33,251 nt of DNA, from assembly GCA_028280325.1 (NCBI GenBank), contig JANQLZ010000097.1:1-33251 (forward strand), read 5' to 3'. Source of the DNA: Bacillota bacterium (GTDB lineage Bacteria > Bacillota > UBA994 > PWPR01). The first letter of the stretch is position 1. Every line of letters begins with the position of its first letter. The notes beneath the pieces are model-generated. The model made no database searches, was not told the origin of the DNA, and saw nothing but the letters and a program-made list of their open reading frames with translations. A program made the position numbers and the translations under genes. Positions 25,064 through 33,251 of this stretch are shown here, piece after piece.

Positions 25064-25444
25064 ATGAATGAAAAAGTGCTCCAGTTAATGGAGTTGGATC
25101 GCTGTTTTTGTGCCGAAAGCCAAAAGATTGGGCTAAAAGCCTGGATTAATAGATTTGCCGAACAGGGAGTTATGGTCAATGCCAAAGGTAAATTAATTGT
25201 TGGAAAAGAAGATCTCAAAAATGCCTTAACCCCGCTGTTTGCTTTGCGTTCCTTAAATTTTAAGTGGGAGCCAGCCGGTGGCCATATCTCTGATGATGGC
25301 ACATTAGGCTACACTTATGGAGACTATATCAGGACTTATCTTGACCCGGCAGGAGCAGAAAAGATAGAAACCGGGCGTTATACAACGATTTGGAGGGCAG
25401 TAGAGGGAGATAAATGGGAGATAGAATTAGACATCGGCAATTAG
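25064..25444 (+). CDS. SnoaL-like / DUF4440 (NTF2-fold) small protein
   Basis: 126 aa with the pattern of the NTF2-like superfamily: an N-terminal helix (LMELDRCFCAES), WINRFAEQGVMVNAKGK, then strands GYTYGDYIR, GRYTTIWRAVEGDKWEIELD. Members are enzymes or binding proteins of small molecules; the specific role is unknown. It starts 3 bp after the first MATE stop (translationally coupled) and ends before a terminator, so it is co-transcribed with that exporter. Confidence 0.75.
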   Translation: MNEKVLQLMELDRCFCAESQKIGLKAWINRFAEQGVMVNAKGKLIVGKEDLKNALTPLFALRSLNFKWEPAGGHISDDGTLGYTYGDYIRTYLDPAGAEKIETGRYTTIWRAVEGDKWEIELDIGN

Positions 25445-25480
25445 CTGCTTAGCTTAACAATACCATATAACTGTGTTAAC

Positions 25481-25511
25481 AGCCTGATTAATACGTCAGG
25501 CTATTTTTTTT
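25481..25511 (+). terminator. Intrinsic terminator after the SnoaL-like gene
   Basis: AGCCTGA and TCAGGCT pair around an 8-bp loop and are followed by A and eight T. Confidence 0.85.
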
Positions 25512-25626
25512 GCTTAAATAATGCAAATTTGTCATATGTCAATAAAAAACGATCTGTTTTTTGATTATAGTAATATCAACATTAATAAATTCAAGTATTA
25601 ACTATAGTAATTTTGAATATTAGTGA

Positions 25627-25655
25627 TTGACACCGCTTCTCTTTAATGATATATT
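25627..25655 (+). promoter_or_regulatory. Sigma-A promoter of MATE 2
   Basis: -35 TTGACA (25627-25632), 17-bp spacer, -10 TATATT (25650-25655), 48 bp ahead of the ATG. Confidence 0.75.
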
Positions 25656-25660
25656 AATTT

Positions 25661-25680
25661 TATTAATATTAATATTAATA
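25661..25680. promoter_or_regulatory. Perfect 20-bp AT palindrome, candidate operator
   Basis: TATTAATATTAATATTAATA is self-complementary and lies directly over the expected transcription start of MATE 2. MarR- and TetR-type repressors of drug exporters often bind such sites, but no regulator gene is in the window. Confidence 0.4.
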
Positions 25681-25702
25681 TATATTAAGGCGGTGTTTAA
25701 AT

Positions 25703-27106
25703 ATGAAGAGTAGAGACTTAACAAAAGGTAGCATAGTTCGTAATATTTTATATATGTCTATTCCGGTAATGCTCAGTATGATTACTCATACAGTATACGA
25801 TTTAGTTGATATGATCTGGATCGGACGGATATCAGCTGATGCAGTTGCCAGCGTCACAATCTTTAGCTCGATTTACTTTCTGGTATTTGTTCTCAACAAT
25901 ATTATCGGCAATGGATCGGTTGCGGTATTGTCTCAAAGCTTTGGTTCCGGCAATCAGGAAGAGGCCCGCAAAGGCATAGCCAATACATTTGGTTTTAAAT
26001 TATTGGCTGGAGTAGTGGCTGCCGTAATAATGTACTTTGCTCTGGAGCCGTTACTCTCCATTTTTGCCAAAGAGCCTCAGGTTCTGCAAAGTGCGTTAGA
26101 ATACGGTAGGATCAGGGTTATCTTTTTACCGGTAATGTTCTCTTCATTTACTGTAACCACCGCCTTAAGGTGCAGTGGCGACTCCAAGAGTCCGATGTAC
26201 ATCACAATGTTTACAGCTATACTTAATCTAATTCTTGATCCTATTTTAATCTTTGACACGATACCTTTCTTAGGCATCTCTGGTTTTGGATTAGGGGTGT
26301 TTGGAGCGGCCTTAGCCACGGTTATCTCGACGACCCTGTCCCTGATCATAGCCTCCTGGGTAATGTTTGGCCCAAAAAGTGCCTACAGCCTCCACTTTGC
26401 TGATCTGTGGAACTTTGATTGGGCCATAGTAAAAAGAATCGTTACAATTGGTTTGCCGCAGGCGGTTTCCGGCTTAATCAGAAATTTAGCTAATGTGATC
26501 ATTCTGGGTTTCGTCACTGCTTTTGGCACCTATGGCTTGGCCGCCTGGGGTATAGTCGGCAGGTTGTTTGGCTTACTGTTTATGCCGGTCAACGGCTTGG
26601 TTCAGGGTGGCAGTACAGTGGTCGGCCAAAACATAGGTGGCGGAAAGCTGGCCAGGGCAGAGGAGGCCGGTGATGTAGCCGGCAAGTTTGGTTTCGTGGC
26701 TATGATGGTAATCTGCAGTTGCACTTTCTTAATCGCTCCGCAGATTATCCGATTGTTTACTGATAACCCAGAGGTTCTGCAACTGGGCTCTTCCGGACTG
26801 CGCGCTGCCATTTTCTGTATGCCAATTATCGCTACCTATATGGGTAGAGCCACCGTATTTGCCGGGTCCGGTTTTACTATGCCATTTTTAGTTGCGGGTA
26901 TAGTCAGTCAGTGGGTAGTACAGATACCTCTCATTTTTCTTTTTACCAGAGTATTGCAACTACCATTTGCTTTTATACCGGTAAGCTATTTTGGATATGC
27001 ACTTGGCGAAGGGGTGGTCATCTATTATTTCTACCGTCAGGGCAAGTGGCGTAAAAAAGCTGAACAGGCGGCCTTGGCCGGGGCGCAGGCGGCAACAGTA
27101 GACTAA
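25703..27106 (+). CDS. MATE-family efflux transporter 2
   Basis: 467 aa, closest to MATE 1 (same N-terminus KSRDLTKG, DLVDMIWIGRIS, ALRCSGDSKSPMY and C-terminal YFYRQGKWRKKAEQAAL). Twelve helices, complete length. Its ribosome site is AAGGCGGTG. Unlike MATE 1 it has a separate strong promoter and possible operator, so it may be induced independently. Confidence 0.85.
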   Translation: MKSRDLTKGSIVRNILYMSIPVMLSMITHTVYDLVDMIWIGRISADAVASVTIFSSIYFLVFVLNNIIGNGSVAVLSQSFGSGNQEEARKGIANTFGFKLLAGVVAAVIMYFALEPLLSIFAKEPQVLQSALEYGRIRVIFLPVMFSSFTVTTALRCSGDSKSPMYITMFTAILNLILDPILIFDTIPFLGISGFGLGVFGAALATVISTTLSLIIASWVMFGPKSAYSLHFADLWNFDWAIVKRIVTIGLPQAVSGLIRNLANVIILGFVTAFGTYGLAAWGIVGRLFGLLFMPVNGLVQGGSTVVGQNIGGGKLARAEEAGDVAGKFGFVAMMVICSCTFLIAPQIIRLFTDNPEVLQLGSSGLRAAIFCMPIIATYMGRATVFAGSGFTMPFLVAGIVSQWVVQIPLIFLFTRVLQLPFAFIPVSYFGYALGEGVVIYYFYRQGKWRKKAEQAALAGAQAATVD

Positions 27107-27159
27107 ATTAATTTCTAAAAATTGCATAATATAACGTTTACTCATCAAACCTATAACTA

Positions 27160-27168
27160 TGTTATACT
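27160..27168 (+). promoter_or_regulatory. Extended -10 promoter of MATE 3
   Basis: TGTTATACT (TGn plus TATACT) lies 28 bp before the ATG at 27197. No clear -35. Confidence 0.45.
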
Positions 27169-27196
27169 AAACTCCTTATATAACGGAGGTTCAGGG

Positions 27197-28588
27197 ATGA
27201 GTAAACGTGATTTAACTAAAGGAAGCATCATGAACAATTTAATAGCCATGTCTTTACCGACTATGTTAGGAGCAATGGCTCAAACTCTTTACAGTCTGGT
27301 AGACATGATCTGGGTAGGGAGGCTATCTGCAGAAGCAGTTGCCTCTATTACTATTTACAGCTCATTATATTTTATTATCTATGTTTTAAACAATATTATT
27401 GGCCAGGGTTCAGTGCCGGTTATTTCTCAGAGCTATGGCTCAGGAAATCAGGAACGCACCAAAAAAGCTGTGGAAAATACCTTTGCCTTCAAACTGATAG
27501 TTGGAATCTCAGCAGCAGTTATAACCTTGATCATAATGAAGCCAGTGATGAGCAGTTTTACCCAAGATGCCAGTGTTTTAGCTGGAGCAATGCAATATGG
27601 CGTTTTAAGAACCCTGTTTATGCCGATTGTGTTTTCAACTTTAACTGTTTATACAGCTTTACGCTGTAGTGGCGATGCCAAGAGCCCGATGTATATTACT
27701 GTTGTTGCCGCAATAATCAATATGATTTTAGACCCGATATTTATGTTTGATACAATACCGGTTATTGGAATTCCCGGATTGGGGCTGGGAATATTCGGGG
27801 TTGCATTGGCAACTGTTATTTCCAATACCATAGCCTTTGGCATCGGGTGTTATGTTCTGTTTGGTCCCAAAAGCAATCTGAAGCTCAGTTGGAGAGGACT
27901 AGTAAAAATTGATTTGTCTTTGGTTAAAGAGATCACTGTTGTCGGAACTCCACCAGCATTTGCCGGAATGGTGCGTAATCTGGCCAATCTGGTTATACTC
28001 AGATTTATAACCGTTTACGGCACCGCTGCTCTGGCCGCCTGGGGTATTTTAAGCCGTTTATTTGGGTTTTTGTTTATGCCAATTGAAGGCCTGCTGAATG
28101 GAGGAAGTGCGATGATTGGGCAAAATATTGGCAATGGCAAGATCGGCAGAGCCAACAAGACCGCCAGGACTGCTGCTATCTTGGGGGGACTGAGTATGTT
28201 GATTCTGGGCTCGATCACCTTAATATTTGCTCCCTTTATCATGAGGTTGTTTATCGATGATCCAGAAGTAATTAATATCGGCGTGCCAGCCCTTAGGATG
28301 GTGTGTATCAGCTTAATACCGATCGGGTTTTATTTTGGGCTGTCAACTATTTTTATCGGCTCTGGATACACGCTGCCTTTACTTATCTCCGGGATTGTCG
28401 GCCAGTGGATTTTTCAGATTCCATTCATATATTTGGCTACCCGAGTGTGGAAGCTCTCCTTTATTTGGGTAGCCATTAGTTTTATCGTTTACACAGTTGG
28501 AGAGGGCGCCATATTGATCTATTATTACTACAGTAAGAAATGGGTCAGCAAGCTGCCCACCATAAAAAAAGAACGTAAAGCCGGATAA
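27197..28588 (+). CDS. MATE-family efflux transporter 3
   Basis: About 463 aa. It is the most divergent of the three (GTPPAFAGMVRNLAN where the others have GLPQA) but shares SLVDMIWVGRLS and ALRCSGDAKSPMY. ATG at 27197 is used because CGGAGGT precedes it by 6 bp; an upstream ATG at 27122 has no ribosome site and would put the promoter inside the gene. Confidence 0.85.
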   Translation: MSKRDLTKGSIMNNLIAMSLPTMLGAMAQTLYSLVDMIWVGRLSAEAVASITIYSSLYFIIYVLNNIIGQGSVPVISQSYGSGNQERTKKAVENTFAFKLIVGISAAVITLIIMKPVMSSFTQDASVLAGAMQYGVLRTLFMPIVFSTLTVYTALRCSGDAKSPMYITVVAAIINMILDPIFMFDTIPVIGIPGLGLGIFGVALATVISNTIAFGIGCYVLFGPKSNLKLSWRGLVKIDLSLVKEITVVGTPPAFAGMVRNLANLVILRFITVYGTAALAAWGILSRLFGFLFMPIEGLLNGGSAMIGQNIGNGKIGRANKTARTAAILGGLSMLILGSITLIFAPFIMRLFIDDPEVINIGVPALRMVCISLIPIGFYFGLSTIFIGSGYTLPLLISGIVGQWIFQIPFIYLATRVWKLSFIWVAISFIVYTVGEGAILIYYYYSKKWVSKLPTIKKERKAG

Positions 28589-28748
28589 CAGGAACTGCAG
28601 TTTTAGTTAGCAGGGCACCTGTGCTTAACTTTACCTGAACCTTTTTGCTTTCAGTAGAACAAAGGAAATTCACAGAAATTTAGTTTCTGAACTTAAAGCA
28701 AATAATGACTGACGACCAGAATACCAGAAACGTATAATGATATAGGCG

Positions 28749-29642
28749 ATGAAGAAGGGAGTCTGGTTTGAATTGTATAGGTTTCGACCTTTCAGGGAAG
28801 AGGATAGACCAGCTTTAAGACAGCTTGTTATCAAAAATAAAGATTTTCCTTTAAAATGGAGAAATAAGTATGTTGTAAAAAACTATTCGTCTGGCATTCA
28901 TGTAGTTACCTGTTATAATAAAATAGTTGGTATGGTCCATATTGGAACCGTAAATGAAGAGGAAGCCTGGCTTGAATCTGCCTATATTGAACCAGTTCAT
29001 CGTGGTAAAGGTGTGGGTACTGCGTTTGCAGGCTATCAAATTAAGCAGGCTAAAATCAAGGGGATTAATATTTTGCGGGTGGCAACCGGATATCAGAATA
29101 AGAGAGTGCAGCATGTTATGGTCAATAAGCTGCGGTTTTCAAGGCCAATCTTATGGTATCGGGTTAAAGTTTATTCCGGAGCAAACTATCTGACGACTCA
29201 CCCATTTATTCGCCAGGTTGAGCCAAGCAAGCTCGGAGAGTACTGGTCTTACATCCATCGCAATTCTGAGTACAGAAGAACAATGGGAACTATAACATCT
29301 CCCAAAGACAATTGCTGGTGGAGCAGTATCGACTATGAAATGCTTGAAAATATTTTGAGCCAGGCCCAGTCAATAGCTTATGTTAATCAGAATAACATCC
29401 GAGGGCTGATGTTGATCAGAAGATCCCGGGGCTTGAATTTTAGCTGCCCTGTAGTGTTACAGGCCTACTATAGCAACAGCAGGGTCTTTAAGCAAATGCT
29501 ACGGCTACTGCTGGCCTATAATAAAGCTGTCTACCTTTCTGTCAGCAAAGATCCAACCCGGTCTTTAAATACCCTGCTGAAGGAAGGTTCTGCTAAAAAA
29601 TATTCGATTAACAGATGGGTAGTAATGGAAAAGCATTTGTAG
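28749..29642 (+). CDS. GNAT-family acetyltransferase, two-domain
   Basis: 297 aa. The first GNAT domain (about 10-135) has the CoA motif EPVHRGKGVGTAFAGYQ (R-x-x-G-x-G). The second half looks like a degenerate GNAT repeat (YVNQNNIRGLMLIRRS). Unlike the single-domain GNAT of the ligase cluster it is not an obvious relative. Start uncertain: ATG 28749 has a weak ribosome site; TTG at 28773 follows AAGGGAG and begins at LYRFRPF, a typical GNAT start. A phosphoesterase gene follows 13 bp later in the same operon. Substrate unknown. Confidence 0.75.
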   Translation: MKKGVWFELYRFRPFREEDRPALRQLVIKNKDFPLKWRNKYVVKNYSSGIHVVTCYNKIVGMVHIGTVNEEEAWLESAYIEPVHRGKGVGTAFAGYQIKQAKIKGINILRVATGYQNKRVQHVMVNKLRFSRPILWYRVKVYSGANYLTTHPFIRQVEPSKLGEYWSYIHRNSEYRRTMGTITSPKDNCWWSSIDYEMLENILSQAQSIAYVNQNNIRGLMLIRRSRGLNFSCPVVLQAYYSNSRVFKQMLRLLLAYNKAVYLSVSKDPTRSLNTLLKEGSAKKYSINRWVVMEKHL

Positions 29643-29655
29643 CAGGGGGGATAAA

Positions 29656-30348
29656 ATGAAGGTATATGCCATTGGCGATCTGCACTTAAACGGCAGTCGA
29701 AACAAACCCATGAGCATTTTTGGAGAAAAATGGCACTGTCATCAGCAGAAAATTGAGCAAAACTGGTCAGGGAAGGTCGGTTGCGATGATATTGTCGCTA
29801 TTCCGGGTGATATCAGTTGGGCAATGACGCTAACAGAGGCTGCTGATGATTTAAAATGGATTCATTCCCTACCCGGCCGAAAAATATTAGTCAGAGGCAA
29901 TCATGACTACTGGTGGAAGAAAATAACTCATTTGAATTCTTTGTATGAAAGTATGACTTTTCTGCAGAACAATGCCGTTGCCGTGGGTGATATCTGGTTT
30001 GCAGGTAGCAGAGGCTGGCTTTGTCCCGGCAGCTATGCTTTTCAGGAAGGTGATGAAAAAATATATGCCAGGGAACTGCTGAGGCTTGAAATGTCATTAA
30101 AATCATGTAACGCAACAGGGCAACAGATTATCGCCTTAATCCACTATCCGCCAGTAAATGAAAAACACGAACCTTCAGGTTTTACGGAATTATTTGAAAA
30201 GTATCAGGTTAAGCGAGTACTGTACGGACATTTGCACGATAAAAAAGCATTTGAAAATGCCTTGATCGGAGAATGGCGGGGGGTAGAGTACCAGCTGGTC
30301 AGTGCCGATTTTATTAATTTTTCGCCCCTGCTCATTGAGGAATTATGA
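29656..30348 (+). CDS. Calcineurin-like metallophosphoesterase
   Basis: 230 aa with the full metal-site series: GDLHLNG (Asp8, His10), PGDISW, RGNHDYWW, the LIHYPP histidine and GHLHDK. Two metal ions are expected. It hydrolyses phosphate mono- or diesters; the substrate is unknown. ATG after GGGGGG. It overlaps the next gene by the four bases ATGA, so the two are translationally coupled. Confidence 0.85.
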   Translation: MKVYAIGDLHLNGSRNKPMSIFGEKWHCHQQKIEQNWSGKVGCDDIVAIPGDISWAMTLTEAADDLKWIHSLPGRKILVRGNHDYWWKKITHLNSLYESMTFLQNNAVAVGDIWFAGSRGWLCPGSYAFQEGDEKIYARELLRLEMSLKSCNATGQQIIALIHYPPVNEKHEPSGFTELFEKYQVKRVLYGHLHDKKAFENALIGEWRGVEYQLVSADFINFSPLLIEEL

Positions 30349-31145
30349 TAGACTACCATATTCATTTGGAGCGAGGCAGTTACGGTTTACCATGGCTTGA
30401 GCAGTTTCTGGCTGTTGGCAATGAGCGCGGTATCGGGCAATTCGGTATCGTCGAGCATTTGTATCTTTTTCAGGAAGCAAAAGGGCTGTTATTTGATAAC
30501 GATCATGTTAAAGCTAAGCAGGTCTGCCGGATCAACGACTACTTTGAATTTATCAGTGCTGTGAAAGCGGCAGGTTTGCCAGTACGTTGTGGACTCGAAG
30601 TAGATTATGTTCCGGAAAAAGAAGAGCTTATCCGACAATTTGTTAAAGATTTGCCAGTCGACTTTATCATCGGTTCAGTTCATTACTTAGGTGAGTGGGG
30701 ATTTGATTTGAGCAGTGACTGGCTCCAAAGAGACAAAGAAAAGGTTTACCGCCAATACTTTTCAGTATTGCTCCAGGCAGCTGCCAGTGGAATCTTTGAT
30801 ATCCTGGGGCATTGCGGAAATATTGCCTATCATGGGCATCATCTGGACAGTAATTTAGAAGAGGAACTCTTTCAGGCATTTTTTCACGATTTGGCTGGGT
30901 CTGATATTGTAGTGGAAATAAACACCGGTGGTTTATACCGACCTGCCGGTATTGTTTTTCCTCAATTAAAATACCTGCCGCTGTTATACCAACTGGGCTT
31001 GGCAGTAACGACCTCATCTGATGTTCACGAACCGTTTCATACCGGCTGGCAGATTAATAAACTGGCTATTCCAGCCCTGAAGCAGGCCGGATATCAATGT
31101 TTACAGGCCTTTCATTGCCGGCAAAGAGAAGAAATTAAAATATAA
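30345..31145 (+). CDS. PHP-domain phosphatase (histidinol-phosphatase HisJ-like)
   Basis: 266 aa. PHP motifs in order: DYHIHLE (His5, His7), IVEHLY, GLEVDYVPE, GSVHYLG, DILGHCGN, EINTGGLYRP and TSSDVHEP. The fifth motif normally has HPD or HLD and is HCG here, and the sixth has a Gly where Ser is usual. These changes may shift the substrate from histidinol phosphate, and no other his gene is in the window. Start overlaps the previous stop. It ends an operon with the GNAT and metallophosphoesterase genes. Confidence 0.8.
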   Translation: MIDYHIHLERGSYGLPWLEQFLAVGNERGIGQFGIVEHLYLFQEAKGLLFDNDHVKAKQVCRINDYFEFISAVKAAGLPVRCGLEVDYVPEKEELIRQFVKDLPVDFIIGSVHYLGEWGFDLSSDWLQRDKEKVYRQYFSVLLQAAASGIFDILGHCGNIAYHGHHLDSNLEEELFQAFFHDLAGSDIVVEINTGGLYRPAGIVFPQLKYLPLLYQLGLAVTTSSDVHEPFHTGWQINKLAIPALKQAGYQCLQAFHCRQREEIKI

Positions 31146-31197
31146 TGCAGCCTGGTTTTGTAGCTGTCAGGTGCAAAGTCTAGTGCTAAACTGGTCA

Positions 31198-31226
31198 TTG
31201 ACAAGCAAAGACAAATGTTATAGAAT
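31198..31226 (+). promoter_or_regulatory. Sigma-A promoter of the asnA T-box transcript
   Basis: -35 TTGACA (31198-31203), exactly 17 bp, -10 TAGAAT (31221-31226). The transcript should start near 31233, giving a leader of about 300 bases. Confidence 0.85.
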
Positions 31227-31232
31227 AACAAA

Positions 31233-31520
31233 AATATTTGTTATAACATATTGAATAAAACTGTGATGAGAAGAGTAGATATAGCAGGTAATCCAAGCGA
31301 GTTGACGATAGTGTGAGGTCAATATGAAAGCTATATTGAAGAACATCTCGGAGTTTCTAACCAAAACCGATCTGGGAGTAGGCTTAGACGGAGCCAAGCC
31401 GTTAACTGTTGGACAGTATCGAATTTATTTCCGTACTGATAAAGTGAGCAGCATGCTAATGTGGGTGGTACCGCGGAACCAAACCTTTTCGTCCCAACGA
31501 CGAAAGGTTTAAATTTTTTT
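31233..31520 (+). ncRNA. T-box riboswitch, asparagine specifier (AAC)
   Basis: The T-box sequence GGGTGGTACCGCGG is at 31463-31476. Stem I: ATATAGC pairs with GCTATAT, leaving an internal loop with AGTA on one side and GAAGAACA on the other. The loop-E-like GAA is followed by AAC (31342-31344), an asparagine codon, then A. A distal loop of T-box type follows TTGAC/GTCAA. The terminator is AAACCTTTTCGTC with GACGAAAGGTTT (31481-31510), then T7. Uncharged tRNA-Asn should bind the specifier and T-box, form the antiterminator and allow asnA transcription. Both specifier and gene point to asparagine. Confidence 0.9.
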
Positions 31521-31535
31521 AAAGGAGAATTCGCA

Positions 31536-32534
31536 ATGACCGTTAAAAGAAAGCCAACAGTACTGACCCTCAAAGAAACCCAGGTGGCCATTAAACAGAT
31601 TAAGGACTTCTTTCAGGTTGCCTTAGCCAGGCAGTTAAACCTGACCAGAGTTTCAGCTCCGTTGTTTGTGCGGCCGGAGTCTGGCCTTAATGATAATCTC
31701 AATGGCATTGAAAGGCCAGTGGCATTTGATACTAAGGAATGTGGCAGTAATATTGAAATTGTTCAGTCATTAGCTAAGTGGAAACGGATGGCGCTTTACA
31801 AATATGGTTTTTCAGAAGGAGAAGGACTGTACACCGATATGAATGCCATCAGAAGAGATGAGATTTTAGATAGTACTCATTCGATCTACGTCGACCAGTG
31901 GGATTGGGAGGCTATCATAAATCCCGATAACCGCAATCTGGCTTTTCTCTGTGCTACTGTTGAAAAAATATACGAGGTGCTCAAAGCTACCGAGCAAATG
32001 GTAGGACATGAATATTCAGCAATTAAAGGCGTACTGCCCGAGCAGATAACCTTTATCACTTCCCAGGACCTCGAGAATTTGTATCCTCAGCTCTCTCCTC
32101 AACAGCGTGAGAATAAAATTGCTAAAGATAAAGGGGCTGTTTTTATCATGAAAATAGGGGGTGAATTGGATTCAGGAAACAAACACGACCTGCGGGCACC
32201 GGATTATGACGACTGGAATTTAAATGGAGATATCATTTTCTGGAATCCGGTAATCAGTTCTGCTTTTGAGATATCCTCTATGGGTATCCGAGTAGATCGA
32301 GATTCGCTGTTACAGCAGCTAAAGGCCAGCAGTAATCTGGCAAGGTTGAGCTTGCCTTATCACCAAATGATTTACAATCAGGAGTTGCCGTTAACTATTG
32401 GTGGTGGAATTGGCCAGTCTCGGCTGTGCATGTTTTTTCTCAAAAAAGAACATATCGGTGAGGTTCAATCATCGGTTTGGCCCGATCAGATAATTAAAAA
32501 GTGCCAAGAAGCCGGGATTCAATTATTATCATAA
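31536..32534 (+). CDS. asnA: Aspartate-ammonia ligase (asparagine synthetase A)
   Basis: About 332 aa, the usual length of AsnA. It makes asparagine from aspartate, ammonia and ATP in the cytoplasm and has a class-II tRNA-synthetase-like fold. Seen: RVSAPLFV, NLNGIERPV, RRDE, STHSIYVDQWDWE, GELDSGNKHDLRAPDYDDW, GGGIGQSR (motif 3 arginine). ATG at 31536 is chosen since AAAGGAG precedes it by 8 bp; an upstream ATG at 31461 lies inside the T-box motif. Controlled by the T-box leader directly upstream. Confidence 0.95.
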   Translation: MTVKRKPTVLTLKETQVAIKQIKDFFQVALARQLNLTRVSAPLFVRPESGLNDNLNGIERPVAFDTKECGSNIEIVQSLAKWKRMALYKYGFSEGEGLYTDMNAIRRDEILDSTHSIYVDQWDWEAIINPDNRNLAFLCATVEKIYEVLKATEQMVGHEYSAIKGVLPEQITFITSQDLENLYPQLSPQQRENKIAKDKGAVFIMKIGGELDSGNKHDLRAPDYDDWNLNGDIIFWNPVISSAFEISSMGIRVDRDSLLQQLKASSNLARLSLPYHQMIYNQELPLTIGGGIGQSRLCMFFLKKEHIGEVQSSVWPDQIIKKCQEAGIQLLS

Positions 32535-32691
32535 AATATCCATTGCAAACGAGAGCTGTTTAAACAAATGGGCTAATCTTTTTCAATTTTATGTTCAAAA
32601 AAAACAAGTATTAGCATAGATATTAACATAAGCTTGTTGAACCTATAGAAAACAGCGCTGAAAGGGCAGTTTATGGAAAGGAGGCCTGTTG

Positions 32692-33251
32692 ATGAATTTT
32701 CAGGAATCTGGTTTGCGCGAGATTATGACCAGGGCAACAGTTGCACGGGGCTCTAAGAGCTATCGACAGAAACACATTCTTATAGCAGATTATGAACCGG
32801 AAATTATACTAGGGTATACCTGTAAAAATCATATGCATACCTCAGCTCCTGGTCCAGGAGCAGTAGAGGTGAAGGGTAAATACGATGTTCATATCTGGTA
32901 TGCTTTTGGTGGTGGAGCTCAAACTGCGGTAATGAAAGAGAGTATTCATTATACTGATTACATACCAGTTAAAAATATTGGCTATAGTCGTATGGGCAGT
33001 AATGAGTATGCCGAGGTGCAGTTAAATAAAGCCCCGATAGCAGTAGATGCCTATATCAGAGGCGACAATGAAATCTGTGTTATTGTAGAAATGGGGTATA
33101 ATGCTCAGATTGTCGGTGAAGCAAGGCTGTGGATTAAGGTGTTTGAGAATCTTGACGAAAAAGTCATTGAAAATGTAATACCCGGCGACGAAGATTTAGA
33201 GTACGAGTTTAACGAAATCGAATCGATAGAACTGGAAGACGAACCACTATA
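32692..33251 (+). CDS. cotE: CotE-like outer spore coat protein (cut by window end)
   Basis: 186 codons without a stop up to the window end. N-terminal REIMTRATVARGSKSYRQKH and VHIWYAF, YTDYIPV and VVGEAR-type segments correspond to B. subtilis CotE, which is 181 aa; a C-terminal acidic tail (DEDLEYE... ELEDE) is also typical. CotE assembles the outer coat layer in the mother cell. The gene is probably almost complete here. The ribosome site AAAGGAGG is 7 bp before ATG. Its presence supports a spore-forming organism. No convincing mother-cell sigma promoter was found in the 157-bp gap after asnA. Confidence 0.85.
   Translation, partial: MNFQESGLREIMTRATVARGSKSYRQKHILIADYEPEIILGYTCKNHMHTSAPGPGAVEVKGKYDVHIWYAFGGGAQTAVMKESIHYTDYIPVKNIGYSRMGSNEYAEVQLNKAPIAVDAYIRGDNEICVIVEMGYNAQIVGEARLWIKVFENLDEKVIENVIPGDEDLEYEFNEIESIELEDEPL

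Larger units (their letters stand above)
25445..25702. other. Intergenic region between MATE genes 1 and 2
   Basis: It holds a terminator for the upstream pair, a strong promoter for MATE 2 and an AT-only palindrome after it. The rest is AT-rich without a visible gene. Confidence 0.6.

Noticed and set aside
32593-32642. Inverted repeat GTTCAA...TTGAAC between asnA and cotE as a terminator
   Set aside because: The arms need a bulge of six A to align, the loop is long and no T run follows.

Overview
The window looks like chromosome of a spore-forming, probably anaerobic Bacillota (Clostridia-type). The evidence is strong Shine-Dalgarno sites, TTGACA/TATAAT promoters, a T-box leader, four YheC/YheD-type ATP-grasp proteins, a CotE-like coat gene and a large serine recombinase. 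I cannot name genus or species. DNA is moderately AT-rich by eye.

Layout. 1-473: palindromic repeat and 12-bp minisatellite at the 3' side of an S-layer-homology protein gene (474-1796, minus). 2201-14578: plus-strand cluster of four ATP-grasp enzymes, one glutamine-synthetase-fold COOH-NH2 ligase and a GNAT enzyme. This set is expected for amide-bond/peptide-tag synthesis in the spore. The ligase gene is split at codon 291/292 by a 5,210-bp element carrying a serine recombinase, an NlpC/P60 hydrolase, a membrane-anchored protein, a 68-aa protein and an SDR-type epimerase. 14635-15600: two-domain NlpC/P60 protein, paralogous to the one inside the element. 15937-23606: peptide and amino-acid salvage genes (M55 D-aminopeptidase, MFS transporter, two M20 amidohydrolases, S9 peptidase), with a 750-bp repeat-filled gap at 19469-20223. 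23654-28588: three tandem MATE exporters with a small SnoaL-like gene. 28749-31145: GNAT, metallophosphoesterase and PHP phosphatase operon. 31198-32534: T-box-controlled asnA. 32692-end: cotE-like gene, cut by the window edge.

The main discovery is the element in the ligase gene. Its ends share a 14-bp direct repeat in the same reading frame in both gene halves. Precise excision would rebuild an uninterrupted 464-codon ligase, joining GADPEF and ELRP motifs to the GGHVHF motif. The recombinase gene ends 5 bp from the inner arm of the left junction. The two inner arms, brought together in the predicted circle, form a 15-bp inverted repeat matching at 12 positions, as expected of a serine-integrase attP. 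The architecture is that of sporulation-gene interrupting elements such as skin in sigK or SPbeta in spsM. The target here, a predicted spore amide ligase, is one I do not know to have been described. Whether excision happens in the mother cell is inference.

Secondary observations include a structured ~120-bp repeat family with conserved blocks and changed stems, minisatellites that begin exactly at gene stop codons, a P60 paralog pair sharing a promoter, and a degenerate P60 domain.
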